Assembly: GCA_003008705.1 (NCBI GenBank) | Contig: PDUO01000052.1 | Location: 10,558-72,779 of the forward strand | DNA: 62,222 nucleotides | Source of the DNA: Pezicula radicicola | Lineage: Eukaryota; Ascomycota; Leotiomycetes; Helotiales; Dermateaceae | Reading direction: 5' to 3' | Shown here: positions 23,240-35,953 of the stretch, in pieces | Layout of the letters: the number at the start of each line of letters is the position of its first letter | Position numbering within the stretch: the stretch's first letter is position 1 | Notes under the pieces: model-generated | Database searches by the model: none | What the model was told of the DNA's origin: nothing | The model's input: the letters and a program-made list of their open reading frames with translations, nothing else | Made by a program: the position numbers and the translations under genes

Positions 23240-26200
23240 TAGATACTAGACAAGGATTCGGAGAACATCTGGCGTGCCCAGTTGTTAGACGCCTCCAAAG
23301 CTATATTTCCAGCCCTTCCTACCGTAATATATCAGCCCCTCGACAATGCCTCCATAGTGAATTCAGTTTCGTTCTCTCGGAAGGCTGAATCTGAGATCAC
23401 AATGTCTACAGTTATTCGAGCAGCATGGGCATTGCTGTTAGTACACTATGAAAGCTCCAACAACATTGTATTTGGAAGTATGTTCAGTGGTCGCAATTGT
23501 TCTGCCTATAGTATCAACGACATCGTTGGCCCGACCCTCACCATCCAAGATCAGTCGATACAAGAATTTGTGGGCCAAATCTAGTCCCAGTCCATCGACA
23601 TGATACCTTTTGAACAAGTAGGTCTCCAAAATATCAGAAAGATGAGCCTTGCCTCTAAAGCCGCCAATGACTTCCGGACACTGTCGATCATCCAAAGACC
23701 GGAGTTCAACGATACTACAGAAGAGGCTATCCTTGGTCTGTAAGAACTTCACTTAAGACAGGAGACTATTTATATATATCCTATTACTATAACTTGTACG
23801 CTCCAAAACGACGTCGTCGACATTTTTGCCAGCTTTGACTCAACTCTCATACATACTGCCCAGATGCAGAGGGTCGTTCAACAGTACGGCCATTTATTGT
23901 AGCAGTTATCCACAGAGACCAATACGATGCTCAGCGACTTGGAGATCATAAGTCCGCAAGACAAGTCGCGGCTCGAGAGTTGGAATAACACCTTACCTAC
24001 GATTACTAGTATACGTTTATCATTTTATTGAAAAGCAAGGCGTCAAGAATGCTTAGGCACAGGCCATCGAATCCTAGGATGGTAATCTAATATATCTTAC
24101 AAGAGCTTGATGAATTATCAGCAAGACTAGCAAGCCATCTCATTCGCATTAGTGTTGGCCCCGAGGTATTCGTAGCGCTATATTTTGAAAAGTCTCTGTA
24201 GGCAATCGTCTTAATAATCGCAGTGCTCAAGGCCGGCGGTGCCTTTGTGCCCCTCGATCCCGCTCACCCGGTAAACGCTGGTAAACGGAATCCTATTGCG
24301 ATGGTTGCGGTGTAATATACTCATAGTATTAGTAGGAGGATGAATAAATAAATAATTAAACAAATAATATACCTAGCTAGAAATCTATATTATTATTCTA
24401 TGTACAATATGGAAATGGGCCTAGTGAGTGCTGCATCAAAAGCGCGATCAATCCCAAAGGTACAGGCCCAACTAACATTGGTCATGCTGTCGGCTATCTA
24501 CTCTGGATTACCGACTCTTCTAATTATAATCGTCTTGCACCCCTAGGCTCTATCGGAGAGCTTCTCATCGAAGGTCTGTCATTGTCGTTAATAACGCAGA
24601 GAAATCCGCTGCAGCCTTCATCGAATGCCCTGCATAGCGTGAAGAGCTTGGCCCTAACAACACCGCAACATGACTGTATAAAACTACTAGCGGCCTTGTT
24701 CAGTTCAACACGGACGGGACAATCAGTTACATTGGGCGTAAAGACACTCAAGTCCAGCTTCGTGGTCACCGCATTGAGTTGGGAGATATCGAATCTAATT
24801 TGCGTCACTGCCTTCTAGAGTCAGCAGGGCCATTGTCGAGTCAGTGACCTTGAATGGGCAGAGCGACCCAATCTTGGCTGTGTTCTCGAACCTGGGTGGC
24901 GAGGTAGATACAGAGGACGGGTCTCATGACACTGCAGTAACACCAGCAATGCAACTACGTCTGAAGACTGTCGTGGCGAGATTGGAGCATCGCTTGTCTC
25001 AATTACTGCCTCTTCATATGGCGCCTTCGACATTTATTCCGCTATATAATATTCCGCTTGCAGTAGTCAATGGAAAGACCGACCGGGTAAAGCCTCGCTC
25101 TATAGCGGCCAACTTAACTATCGATATGCTAGCTGAGTATAGCACCGAATCTCACCACAGCCGTGAGCCTTCCACGGTTATGGGAAAGGCTATCCTTGAG
25201 CTCGGGAGCTATACGCTGAAGCTAGGTGCTCATGCTGTTCGAGTTGACGATAATTTCTTTCGCTTGGGAGGAGACGCTATCAGGGCCATCCAGTTATTCT
25301 CAGCTGCTCGTACGAAGGACTTGTACCTGACAGTAGAAATGGTCTTCAAACATCTAACGCTGGTAGGTATGACCTTAATTGCACGTCAATTTTCTTTGTA
25401 GGGAATCAAGCATTCAATCTCATTGAGCACATCGATCCATGTACACCGCTACAGGATGGCTTAATGGCACTTTCGGTCAAAAATCCCGGCTCCTACGTCT
25501 CTCAGTCCGTCTTTTCGATTCCAAGTTCACTAGATATCAGCCGCTTCAAAGCTGCCTGGAGTATCATGGCAGAGAAAAATTCAATTCTACGAACGAGATT
25601 CATGCATACACCATCCTCAGGGTCCATGTAGGTGGTAGTCAAAGATGGCATTGAATGGTTTCCAGAAGAGCTTCCATTAGAAGAGATTCTCAACCACAAC
25701 CCACAAAACCCAATGGCAATGGGCCACTCACTGAGCCACTACGCTATTGCTAACAATACGACTACAGGCGAACGCTATTTGGTATGGACGGCTCACCATA
25801 CTGTCTATAATGGCTGGTCCATCACGCATATGTTCCGTCTTCTAGACCTGGCCTACTGCAATGAATTGTCAGATCAGGACCAGGCCCCCAGGTTCAGTAC
25901 ATTCATTCAACACCTGATGGATGCAAACAAAGCAGCTTCAAAAGCCTCTTGGAGTTCCCGTCTGAGCACCGCTCCTGTATCCTCTTTCCCAGCGCCGATT
26001 TTGGAATCTGTCACGTATCAACGTCGTGTGGATGCGGTATTGAGGTGCAATATCAGACTCTCCAGCGTGCCCAAATCTGACCTTACCATGGCCACAGTTA
26101 TTAAGGCGGCTTGGGCACTCCTTGTCGCACGCTACGATAGAAATCAATCACCTAATCGGTCCTACCATCGCCACTCTTCTGGTCAGGGTGCAATCTGACC

Positions 26201-29152
26201 CTAGTCAGCAAGTTGAAGACTTTTTAGGAGAATATCATGTGGGAGTAGATCACTAAGTGGAAGAGTACCTATCCTATACTATCCAGTGTTGAGAGTCATG
26301 CGTCTACAGTTTGGTAGAGCAACGCGCGCAGAACCAGCCAGAGTCACCCGCAATCTGCTCCTGGGACGGCGACTTAACATGTAGTCAGCTAGATCAGCTC
26401 TCAACTAGCCTTGCACACTACCTTGTAGAAGCCTGTGGTATTAAACCAGAAGTTTTCGTACCGCTCTCGTTCGAAAAGTCTCTCGGGGCAGTTGTTTCTA
26501 TGTTAGCAGTCTTAAAAGCTAGAGGTGTCTGTATACCAATTGACCTACTGCAGCCAAATGCTCGTCAAATAGGCGTCCTAGAGCAGATATCTGTCGGTGT
26601 AATACTTTCCTCGCCATTACACGCCTCCAAGTTTTCGGGTATTGTACCCAAGGTAGTAGCTATTAGCAACAGCTATTTTCGACAGCCTAACCTCACCACC
26701 AAATGATAGCACTCCTTGCGATACCACTCGTCCAGAGAATGCTGCTTTTGTTGTCTCCACATTGGGATCGACAGGAAAGCCAAACGGAATAATTTAGGGT
26801 ATCAGTTAGTCTGCACAGGCGCACGCTATCACAGTGCAGTCATGCGAGTTACTGCCGAGTCCCGAGTGCTTTAATTCGCTGCATACACATTTGACGTTAG
26901 TTTTGGAGATATATTTACGACACTACTCTTCGGCGGCTGTGTATATATTCCCTCGGAGCACGATCGGATAAATAACTTACCGGGTGCTATCAATTCCTTG
27001 CGTGTCAACCAGGTGTACCTTACTTCAATTGTTGCTAGCTAGCTTCAGCCAGATCAAGTAAAGGGCCTAAAGGTTCTCTTAGTTGGAGGCGAAGCTGTAA
27101 CAATAGAAGTTGTTCGGAAGTGGGTAGATCGTTTATATCTAATCAACATCTATGGTCCAGCAGAATGCACTATCTAGTGTTCCGGCAAAGCTAGACCAAC
27201 TACAAGCGATAGTCCATCAAATATTAGCAATGACATTAGTAGTCGGATGTAGATTGCAGATCCAGCAAACTAGAACAAGCTTGCGATAGTTGGGACAGTG
27301 GGAGAGCTGCTTGTAAAAAGACCTATACTTGCTTTAGATGCCTACCCAAATGACGAGACTAAGACGACGGCCGCTTTCAGTAACGATCCAGACTGGATGC
27401 CAAGTAGCCAAGTATGTATGCGACTATACGGGACCGGTGACTTGGGATACTACAACTCAGATGGTTCTATATCGATCGCTGGTAGAAAGGATACCTAGGT
27501 CGAGCTTCGTGGCCAAAGAGTTGAAAGAGACGAGTTTGAGCTCTATAGTTATTCTCCTGCAGACGTAACCGTCTAGCTCGTTGTCAAGAATGCTTCTCTC
27601 CTAGTCGCATTTGTGTGTATTGGGAACATAAGCAATAAGTCAGAGATCATTGCAACCTCGGAGCAAGCCAGAGAGGGGCTTCAAGAGTCGACTGTCGCTA
27701 CGAATACCCGTCTACATGATCCCATCAGCATATATCCCTATTACGTCCGTTCCCCTGTTAGTCTCTAGAAATGCAGATAGGAAAATGCTTCAAGAAATAG
27801 TATCTATATTATCAATCCAAGAGATCGGCTCCTATTCAGTAGCTTCTACCAACAGAAGATCAGGACCTGCAGCGATAGAACGCCAACCAACTGCAGACAC
27901 TATGGATAGACGTATTGAACCTCAAGTCCGGCACCGTTGAACTCAGCGCCAATAATAACTTCTTACGGCTTAGAGGAGACTCTATTATGGCCATGCGACT
28001 TGTCGCTGCTGCTCGAACTGTCGGTTTCTACTTGAATGTAGAGAATGTCTTCAAGAACCCTATTTTATCAAGCATGGCACCGGTCATACCTATTTTAGAG
28101 CCGCAAAAATATGGTGCCGATCTTACTTACCCTTTGAGCGAGCTGAAGTTGAAGCCTCAAGAAGCCTAGATCAGCTCCGCACCCAGGCCAGCATTCAATG
28201 CGGATTGGATGTTGATCTTATTGAAGATATCTATCCATGTACAGCACTTCAACGCGGTCTCATTGCCTTGTCGATCAAAAGCCGGGCTCCTATGTTGGGC
28301 AATTTGTTTTCTCCATGCCTGCTCATATAGATGTCAAACGATTCAGCAGACTTGAACCATTGCTGCTTCTGAGAAGACTGCAATTTGGCGCACCAGGTTC
28401 TTCCAGTCGGATTCCTCTCTAATAAAGGTTGTTGTCAACCAAGCAATAGTCTGGAGAACTGTTCAAGATCTTGAGCTATATGTCCAAGAGGACAAGAAGT
28501 CGCCAATGCGCGCCCTGACCAATATCTTTCCCGCTTTGCCATCGTTGATGATGGAGTTGGTACTGTTAATGTTGTGCTAAGTTCTCACCAAGCTATCTAT
28601 GATGGCTGGCCGATGGATGTCTGCTTCAAGATTGTGGAACAGATATACCTGGGATTGGAAATAACCTCTCCAGTAAGATACAATCACTTTATCAGATATC
28701 TCTCGAAGACAGACGCGGCTGCTTTGAATTCGTTCTGGAAAGCGCAACTAGCGAATGCATCGCCGCCTTCCCAGTGCTCCCATCCATCAACTACCAACCT
28801 GTCACAGACGACTTGGTAAAACATGCATTTGGTTTTTACCAAAACGAGCCAAGTCGGATATGCTGCTCTCTACTATTCGCCGCGCAGCCTGGTCACTACT
28901 ACGACTGCTGCTTACTCGATATTCGGATCCCGAGCAACCTGATATAGTATTTGGCGCCACTCTTAATTGACGCACAACTCCAATCTCAGGAATTGATCAC
29001 GTCATAGGTCCTACCATTGCGACGGTACCCATCCAGTTATCTCCTACGAAAGAAACTCTCTTGGTAGACTTACTGCGAAACATTCAAGCTTAGTCTACAG
29101 AAATGGTCCCATTCCCACATTTTGGTTTACAGAACAGTAAGAGAGTTAGCGA
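23240..29152 (+). pseudogene. NRPS pseudogene, 5' part: (C)-A-T-C-A-T-C'
   Basis: 5'-truncated, RIP-damaged non-ribosomal peptide synthetase. Domains in order: C-terminal half of a condensation domain (23240-24010; ASKAIFPALP, MSTVIRAAWALLLVHYE); adenylation domain 1 (24030-24840) with the A3-A5 core deleted around 24300-24420 but GPSE, GELLIEG and [20 protein letters not shown] readable; thiolation domain near 25180-25390 with FFRLGGDAIRAIQL, where the phosphopantetheine Ser is Ala; condensation domain 25400-26280 with HHTVYNG instead of HHxxxDG; adenylation domain 2 (26300-27830; FAAYTFDVSFGDIF, LINIYGPAECTI) with stops; thiolation domain near 27890-28110 (LRGDSI); start of the next condensation domain (28150-29152) with SHQAIYDG. 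A LINE interrupts this domain at 29152 and the gene resumes at 31067. Product unknown; non-functional. Confidence 0.85.
29139..29152 (+). repeat. Target-site duplication (left) of the LINE insertion
   Basis: AAGAGAGTTAGCGA, repeated exactly at 31067-31080. The 14-bp direct repeat brackets the LINE and is typical of target-primed reverse transcription. Confidence 0.9.
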
Positions 29153-31066
29153 TGACGATGATGATGATGATGATATTCACTAGTTGGAGTAGTAGAAGTA
29201 GCCGGCCTTAGCTCGTCATGCGTATGAGTAGTCGTCGGACTAGCAGGGCATCGAAGGCGCCTTGTACATCCATAGTAATCATGGTGACCTGCAGTCCGGC
29301 GGCGAAAGCAGCTTCGACATCGTGTGTGAAGGCTGTTCTCAGATCTATTGCAGAGCGCTTTGGGAGCGCACCTCCGTGTTGCGGGCTGAGCAGTCCATTG
29401 GTAAGGGCCGTCCAGGCGAGCCTCCGTGCATAGGCCTCCAGGAGCGGACTGAGGTCTTGTCTTTCTTCCCAACTTTAGGGAGCATTGCTACCTCGGCCGG
29501 CTTCCATTGTTAGGGGAAGTGTTTGAGTGCAAGACAGCGGCTATAGAGGCCGTGAACAGAGTGCTTAATGATGTCCTAGCATGCCTTGAGGAGCCTAACA
29601 GTGACTCTGTCGGTCCCAGGTGATGTGCTAGAAACCCCAATAGTGTTGCGTTCAACTTCTTCGAGTGACACTGAGGCTTCGCATGGGAGGGATTCGGTGC
29701 TAGTCTAGTTCTAGAGGTGATTATGATCGAGGTCGTCGTCCGCACCAAAGGTCTTTCAGCCTCGCGAAGGGTAGTGTTGTCGTTGTTCCAAGAGTCGGGT
29801 GGCGCAAAGCAGTCGAATCCTAGGTGGTTCTTAGTTTTAGTTCCAGGGAAGGTGAAGGTTTCTTAAATGCAGACTACATCCACTAATTCGGTGAAGGCAG
29901 TCTAAAGAATGGTGATATAGCAGGGGGAGCTCTTACCAACATTAGCCCAGTAGACCTGGAGGTCCCTATTTCTGGGCTGTCAGCTGCGGCGTTTACCGCG
30001 GTGCCGTGCCTGGCTTCCTAACATATAGGGGTCGAGCTGTCAACGTCCATGCCTTCCTGCGAAGGGCTGCTGTTTCCGAAGCTTCGAGCAGAGAGGTCTG
30101 CGGTGTTCAAGTTCCTATTCGCGACTGTGCTTTGTCTCGGGCGGCCTCCGGTAGGCTAGGAAGGGGGGGNNNNNNNNNNNNNNNNNNNNNNNNNNNNNNN
30201 NNNNNNNNNGGGGTCGTAAGGCAGAAGGTAAGGGGGCAGAGTCCTGAGCTGTTGTTCTCATGGGCGGTAACTGCAGCCCCTCTCTTGCGCGCGTTGCGCT
30301 CGTTCGCTGCATTGGATCCATCGCCTTGTGCTTGGGGTCGAAGCTGCGTGCCTTGCGGGGTGGTTCTTGTTGGCGTTTGTGGGACTTGGGTGTGGAAATC
30401 GCGAGATTCTCTGTCTCCGTGGCGGCGGATGGCTTCAAGCTCCTTTCGTGTAGGCTTCATGATCTTGCCGTTCTTCTTATAAGGGGCGGCAGAGCAGTGG
30501 TCGTGGTCCACGGGGAAAGGTCCGTGGCAGTTTACGTACCTAGCCTTGCTGGTGTAGTTAACGCCGGAAGGTCTAGTGTGTTGATTAATACGGGTGCTGC
30601 AGACGCTGCAGCGGGTATATCTGGTGCATTTCGTAAGGTTATAGAAGCCCTAACATCCGGGGTCGTGTCGGGTGATAGGGGTCCTCTTGTCGATCGATTT
30701 CGCGGGTTCGCTGGCGTTGAAGAGCTGGAAGCTGCGCACAGGGGCAAGGAAGGAGACGATCTAGGTAATCCTACCTATGAGTAGGTTGGCCCTATGTCGA
30801 GAGGGTCGGCAACTGACTAGCCGCTTCTTGGTTTATGCAATGACTTCCTTAGTGACTAGCTCTGCTGTGTTAGTAACAGCCCTGCTAATAAGCTGGTGAA
30901 TAAATAGTGGTGAAGTCGTACATAATAGGTCGTTGGATTCTTGCTTCGCGTTCGATTGCTTCAAGTCTACCACCTATGACAGTTGTCGCGGTGTTACTGG
31001 TGTGCGCAAAAGGGCGTTGTTCTGTGCAATAACTCAGATCGTGAAAAATGTTGTAGGTGAGCAATG
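29153..31066 (-). mobile_element. Tad1-like LINE, 3'-truncated and internally deleted, inserted in the NRPS
   Basis: Minus-strand element. Right part (about 30800-29970): ORF1-like, Pro/Ala-rich and basic, holding a 40-N assembly gap (30170-30209). Near 29960-29770 the endonuclease N-terminus is readable (LQVYWANVGKSSP, TELVDVVCI, DCFAPPDSWNNDNT), then most of the endonuclease is missing. Reverse transcriptase follows (29720-29190): NTIGVSSTSPGTDRVTVRLL, VAMLPKVGKKDKTSVRSW, VEAAFAAGLQVTMITMDVQ then GAFDALLVRRLLIRM, which contains the first catalytic Asp. The element then ends in a short ATC/CAT simple repeat (29153-29178) beside the target duplication, so the catalytic YxDD block and RNase H are absent. 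A few TAG stops and frameshifts are present but mutation is lighter than in flanking DNA, suggesting a younger insertion. Confidence 0.85.
30170..30209. other. Assembly gap (40 N)
   Basis: Forty N bases flanked by G-runs inside the ORF1-like part of the LINE. Frames cannot be followed across it. Confidence 0.99.
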
Positions 31067-34000
31067 AAGAGAGTTAGCGAGGAAGCTCGCTTGGCCCGTT
31101 ACTTTCACACATTGTTGGTCATACAAACTGAGGTTGAGTCCGTTTCGATAGACTATGGTCTGTGCCTTCAACGAGTTGTTCGTAATACATCCACTAGCTT
31201 TCATACATTCGCATTGAATATGGAATGTACTCTTATACGTACAGGCCTCGCGGTCACGGCCAGCTTTGACTCCAAGGTCATACGTAAGGAGGAGGTGAAG
31301 AGGATGATATATCGTCAATTCGAGTAGGCGCTGAGAGAAGTCTATATGAATGAAAGCGGATCCACCAGGGTAGACCAAATCGAAATCATCAGTCCTGCTA
31401 ATTTGGAGTAAATTGAAGGTTGGAATGGAATAGCTCTAGCGCCAACTGAGGCATGCCTTCATCATTTGGTTGAGGAACGTATATGAGCTCAGCCATCAGC
31501 TCCTACTATGTACTCCTGGGATGGCAAACTCACCTACCAAGAACTCGATAAGCTATCTTCCCGACTCGCGCAGTACCTTATGTCTGTTGGCGTAGGTCCA
31601 AATGTTCTCGTCCGACTATTATTGGAGAAGTCACTTTGGATTATCGTTACCATGTTTGCCATCTTCAAAGCAGGAGGCGCTTGTGTCTCCTTAGAACCGG
31701 TACATTCACTTGACCGGCTTCGGGGAATTATAGAAGATATAGGAGCTCATATACCTCTCTCTACTACGCTCTGGGGTGCAAAGGCCAAGGACTTGACAGA
31801 TGTAGTGGTAGTCATTTCTGAGGCTTTTATGAAAGCCTTCCGTACCAGGCTCTTCGTCGTGTACAACTTCCTCTAAACGTCACCCCGTAAAACCCAGCAT
31901 TCATTTTGTTTACATCAGGCAGTACAGGAAAGCCAAAGGGTACTATTATCGATCATTTGGCGTTTTCTAGTAGTATAAAGGGGCATTCATCTACGCTACA
32001 ATATAGAGCTAGCTCTCGGAATCTCCAATTTACCGCCTATACTTCAGATGTTAGTATTGGCGAGATATTCACTTCCCTATCAGTTGGAGCTTGCATTTAT
32101 GTGCTACCAGATTATGACCGTATGAACGGGCTAGCTAGGTGTTCTATTTGGACTCATTATAATCCTAGCATCAGTGTGCATGATGCTAGCTCGCTCCCAT
32201 CGGTGCCATTGGTGAACTACTCATTGGAGATCCCAATATTGCATGCAGATATCTAAAGAATGAGGAGAAGACTAATGCTGCATCTATCGAAAACACAGCC
32301 TGGATGCAAGAAGATGGCCGTCGTCGACGGCTGTACAAACTTCGAGACCTAGCAAGATATTTACCTAATGGAAAGGTAAAGTGTATTAGACGAAAGGACA
32401 GTCAGGTCAAGCTACGGGGCCAACGAATTGAAATTAGCGAGGTAGAGCATCAGATTCGCGAGGGCATCCAACCATTAAACGAAGTTGCTGTTGAGATTAC
32501 CGTTGAGATGGTACAGCCAGTTGGTGGAAAGGCCCTTCTAATGTTAGCAGCCTTTGCCAGTGTTGAACAGATCATGGAATGGCAGCAACAACGGACTCGG
32601 CGAAGGAGCGTCTAGTACAACTTACGAACGGATTGCAACATAAGTTGGCTAAGGCACTCACGGTTCATATAATTCCATCGACCTTTATCTCGCTATTCGG
32701 CATGCCTTTAACTGCCTCTGCAAAGATAGACCGCAAAGTCCTTCGTCAACTAGCATCCGGCATGTCGCAGCAGTAAATCACATCCTTCTCTACCCAGTCT
32801 TCCGCTACGACACCACCTTCAACAACGATGGAGAAACTGGTCTATGGCATGTGGATGAGCATATTGAAGCTGGGAGAAGATGATATCGGCATTGATGACA
32901 GCTTCATTCAATTGGGTGGAGATTCTATTGCTGCGATGCGCCTTGTTTCTGTGGCACGTAGCAAGGGAATAGTCATGTCTGTCGAACACATCTTCAGAAA
33001 TCCTCTACTCCAAGAAATAGCAGCCAAATAATCCACTCTCGCCAATTCTGAAATCACAGATTTGTTGTCATTTTCATTACTGAAAGATACAGTAGGCGTT
33101 GATACGCTTCTCGAGCAAGTGGCTAATGAGGTCCACGTTGACAAGAATCTTGTCGAAGATATATACCCCTGCACACCACTACAAGACGGTCTGATAGCAC
33201 TTTCAATGATTGAACCTAGCGCCTATACCTCCTAGTTTGTCTTCGAAATACCATCCTCAATCGATGCAATCCGCTTCAAAACTGCCTGGGAAACGACATT
33301 CGCACTAAGTCCCGTATTGCGAACACGACTCCTTCATACCTCGACGGGAACTCTTCAAGTGCTCTTTAAAGACAATATTAAATGGAAGGCAAGAGACCAT
33401 CTCAAAGAATATCTGACAGTCGACAAGAAAGCTACTATGGGGATAATACAGCCTCTTTCTCGCTTTACCATAATCAATGACACGGCGGAGGACAAGGGCT
33501 ACTTTGTGTTGTCGCTCCGCCACGCGGTGTATAACAGGTTGTCACTCTAAACTATCTTTAACATCATAGAGAATGCATACCTCTTAGGCCAAACAAGCAA
33601 ATCACTTAGTTTTAACAGATATATCAAATATACACAGAATATTAACCCCAGCTCTTCGGAAGCTTTCTAGCGTGCTTAGTTAGAAGGAGTCTCCGCTACA
33701 TCGTTTCCAATCTAAGATTCAACAACCACTAGGAAGCCTGATTTCAATGCCATTAGGCACTCATTCAATGCTAACAGAGACTAGAGCCCTGGTATCACTT
33801 AGGCAACGCTCATTCGCGCGGCATAGGCACTCATTGTAGGGATATACTCGGACTCAAATGACGTCTCTTTCGAGGCCACGCTCAGTGGCCGTTCAACAAA
33901 TCTCTCGGGCGTCGAAAATATCACTGGGCCAACAATAGCTACAGTGCCTATACGAGTTCACTTTGAGGGCCAGCAATCAGTAAAATCATATCTTCAAGAT

Positions 34001-34370
34001 ATCCAAGCCCAATACACAGAGATGATACCCTTTTAGCAGGTTGTGTTGCAGAATATTCGAAGTCTCTCAAGCGGAGCTCGGGAGGCCTGTAATTTTAGAA
34101 GTCTATTGGCTACTCAAGCTCAATCTTCAGAGAGCCAGGATGGATTCTTGGGGCTCAAGAAGATAGATACTAAGCCTAATAATCCTTAAACTTATCCTTT
34201 GATCATGGAATGCACGCTGCTATTAGACGAGGCCTCAATTTAAGTTAGCTTTGACACAACCGTGATATCTCCAAAGCAGATGGTGAGGATATTAAAGTAG
34301 TTCGAACATGTTATAAAACAGCTCAGTTCAGATGTATCAAGTAAAACAATCATATAGTATATTACTATAA
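31067..34370 (+). pseudogene. NRPS pseudogene, 3' part: 'C-A-T-C
   Basis: Continuation of the NRPS after the LINE. End of the interrupted condensation domain (31067-31410); third adenylation domain (31420-32780) with YSWDGKLTYQELDKLSSRLA, the intact A3 loop FTSGSTGKPKG near 31905, then a deletion around 32150-32210 removing A4-A5 before GELLIGDP and RRKDSQVKLRGQRIEISEVE; an intact-looking thiolation domain, FIQLGGDSIAAMRLV (32820-33030); and a terminal condensation domain (33060-34370) with CTPLQDGLIALS, RHAVYNR in place of HHxxxDG, and TGPTIATVPIRVHF. Many TAG stops. Ending in a condensation domain is a common fungal NRPS layout, where the last domain may cyclise or release the product (family knowledge). 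Dead as it stands. Confidence 0.85.
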
Positions 34371-34573
34371 GTCTATACGGTTTTTCTGAAACACTTAAAT
34401 TACCGAATATCCCTCTAACCTACACTCTATAACACCATGCCTAGACCACTTAATACAACCCGTCCTACCCTAGGAGAGGTGTCTCCTAGTACTTAGAATT
34501 AAGTAGTAAGAGCCTATAATTATAGCTCGCCAGCCCCTTATATTCGTCGTTCTTTCAAACCCTGCGTAATCTC

Positions 34574-35953
34574 CTAAGCCCACGAAACCCTTTTGCCTTT
34601 TCCTTGGCCCTTCTCAAGACTTGGAGCAAGCGCAGAAATAATAGCCTTGTTGAACTTCAACTGCGCCGCAATGCGATGCTGGCGTCTCATACACCACTCC
34701 TCAAATGTGAACAACAAGGATTCTAAATCTTCCAGATCGGAGTCCGAGTCTTCATCGGAACTGGCCAAATCAGGTATACTAGTAGGACCTGAAAAGAAAG
34801 ATCTGGCGCCGGTCATGTATGCTGGTTGACTAGCTTTGTCCTGTCGAGGAGCATCACTGAGAATAGTAGTGAGTCAATTAAATCGGGACAAGGTACAGGA
34901 TATACAAACTTACTATATATGGTCTCGCACCTGATTGTTCGACGCCTTCTTAATATCACGGTCACTTCTTCTAGTTGGTCAATATTGTGAAAATACAGGC
35001 AAGTTGAAGACGTAACGAAAACTTACTGAACACGATCCTCTGTCTGAACATTAGAGGCGGATCTTCCTACAGGTACGTTTTCCTTTGCGCCTGCAGAGGT
35101 CGTTGGTACGACTTCAAAGGCCTCAGACGCATAACCCTCGTCACCATAGGTTGTTTCACCATTCATTTTGTTGGATGCTGTGGCGCCAGAGGACTCATCT
35201 TCAGAAACAATACTGGATAGAGCCCGAAGAGCCTCCTTGGCTTTGTTAATGCTGCTCTGCTTGTTGAGGCTGTTTGTTACCAGAGTGCCGAGATGCTCTA
35301 TATTGCTGATTCTTTCTTTGTTGTATTCGAAGATGGAAGCAGTGTTCTGAACCTTGGGCGTTGGAGGAACCGAACTACCATTGCAATATTACGAAGTGTA
35401 ACCAAGATTTGGGTCAATTTTTAGGTACTTACGCACTGCGGTCAAGCTCCGACATCAGCCCACCATAGTTGTTGATAGTAATGGTTCCCGCGCCTACGGG
35501 GGAGACCGCCTCTGTAGCCTTGCTTGCTCTCGTCGCAATGAGTTCGATATCTTCCGTGTCACTATCTTGGTCCATGCTGGCCTTTTTGTACTCTCTTGCC
35601 ATTTTGCTACGAATCTTGGGATCTATAATCCCAAGGGCAGAATCTCCGTTGTCATTGTGTAGGCCCTCGAGGCCACCACAGCCAATTAGAGGTCGGAGGG
35701 CCGAGAGATTGAACATGCGGAGCTTTGTCTCGGTGATGTTGTTTGCCTTTGCAAATTGAAGGAATTCTTTATTAGTGCGCATGAACTTGCAGATGGCTGT
35801 GGTAGAGGTTTGTGGCCAATCAAAACGGTTGTTGCTGCGCAGAGTGGCAATAGGCCAACCAAGCACCACCTATAGAAAGAGCAAATTTAATAAGCGAATG
35901 ATATGTATAGAGAAGATACTTACACGACTGTTGTCAGCTGTTGTGCTAGACAT
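34574..35953 (-). CDS. Unnamed conserved-family protein, paralogue A (five exons)
   Basis: Intact multi-exon gene, 384 aa. Exons: 35953-35924, 35869-35433, 35374-35027, 34970-34914, 34856-34574; every intron has GTAAGT-type donors and AG acceptors, and the frame closes across all of them. The N-terminal domain (residues about 11-110) begins VVLGWPIATLRSNNRFDW, continues FMRTNKEFLQFAK and ITETKLRMFNLSALRPL and ends near KIRSKMAREY. The middle is low-complexity; the C-terminus has an acidic segment (SSDEDSDSDLEDLESLL) and the basic tail KGQGKGKRVSWA. The N-terminal domain aligns with the protein at 43859-45064, so the two are paralogues. No signal peptide, membrane segment or known domain recognised. 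Function unknown; absence of RIP stops and clean introns argue that it is expressed. Confidence 0.8.

Noticed and set aside
30006..30784. Plus-strand frames of 158 and 174 codons in the LINE
   Set aside because: They are antisense to the LINE ORF1-like region and have no coherent family content; one crosses the N gap.
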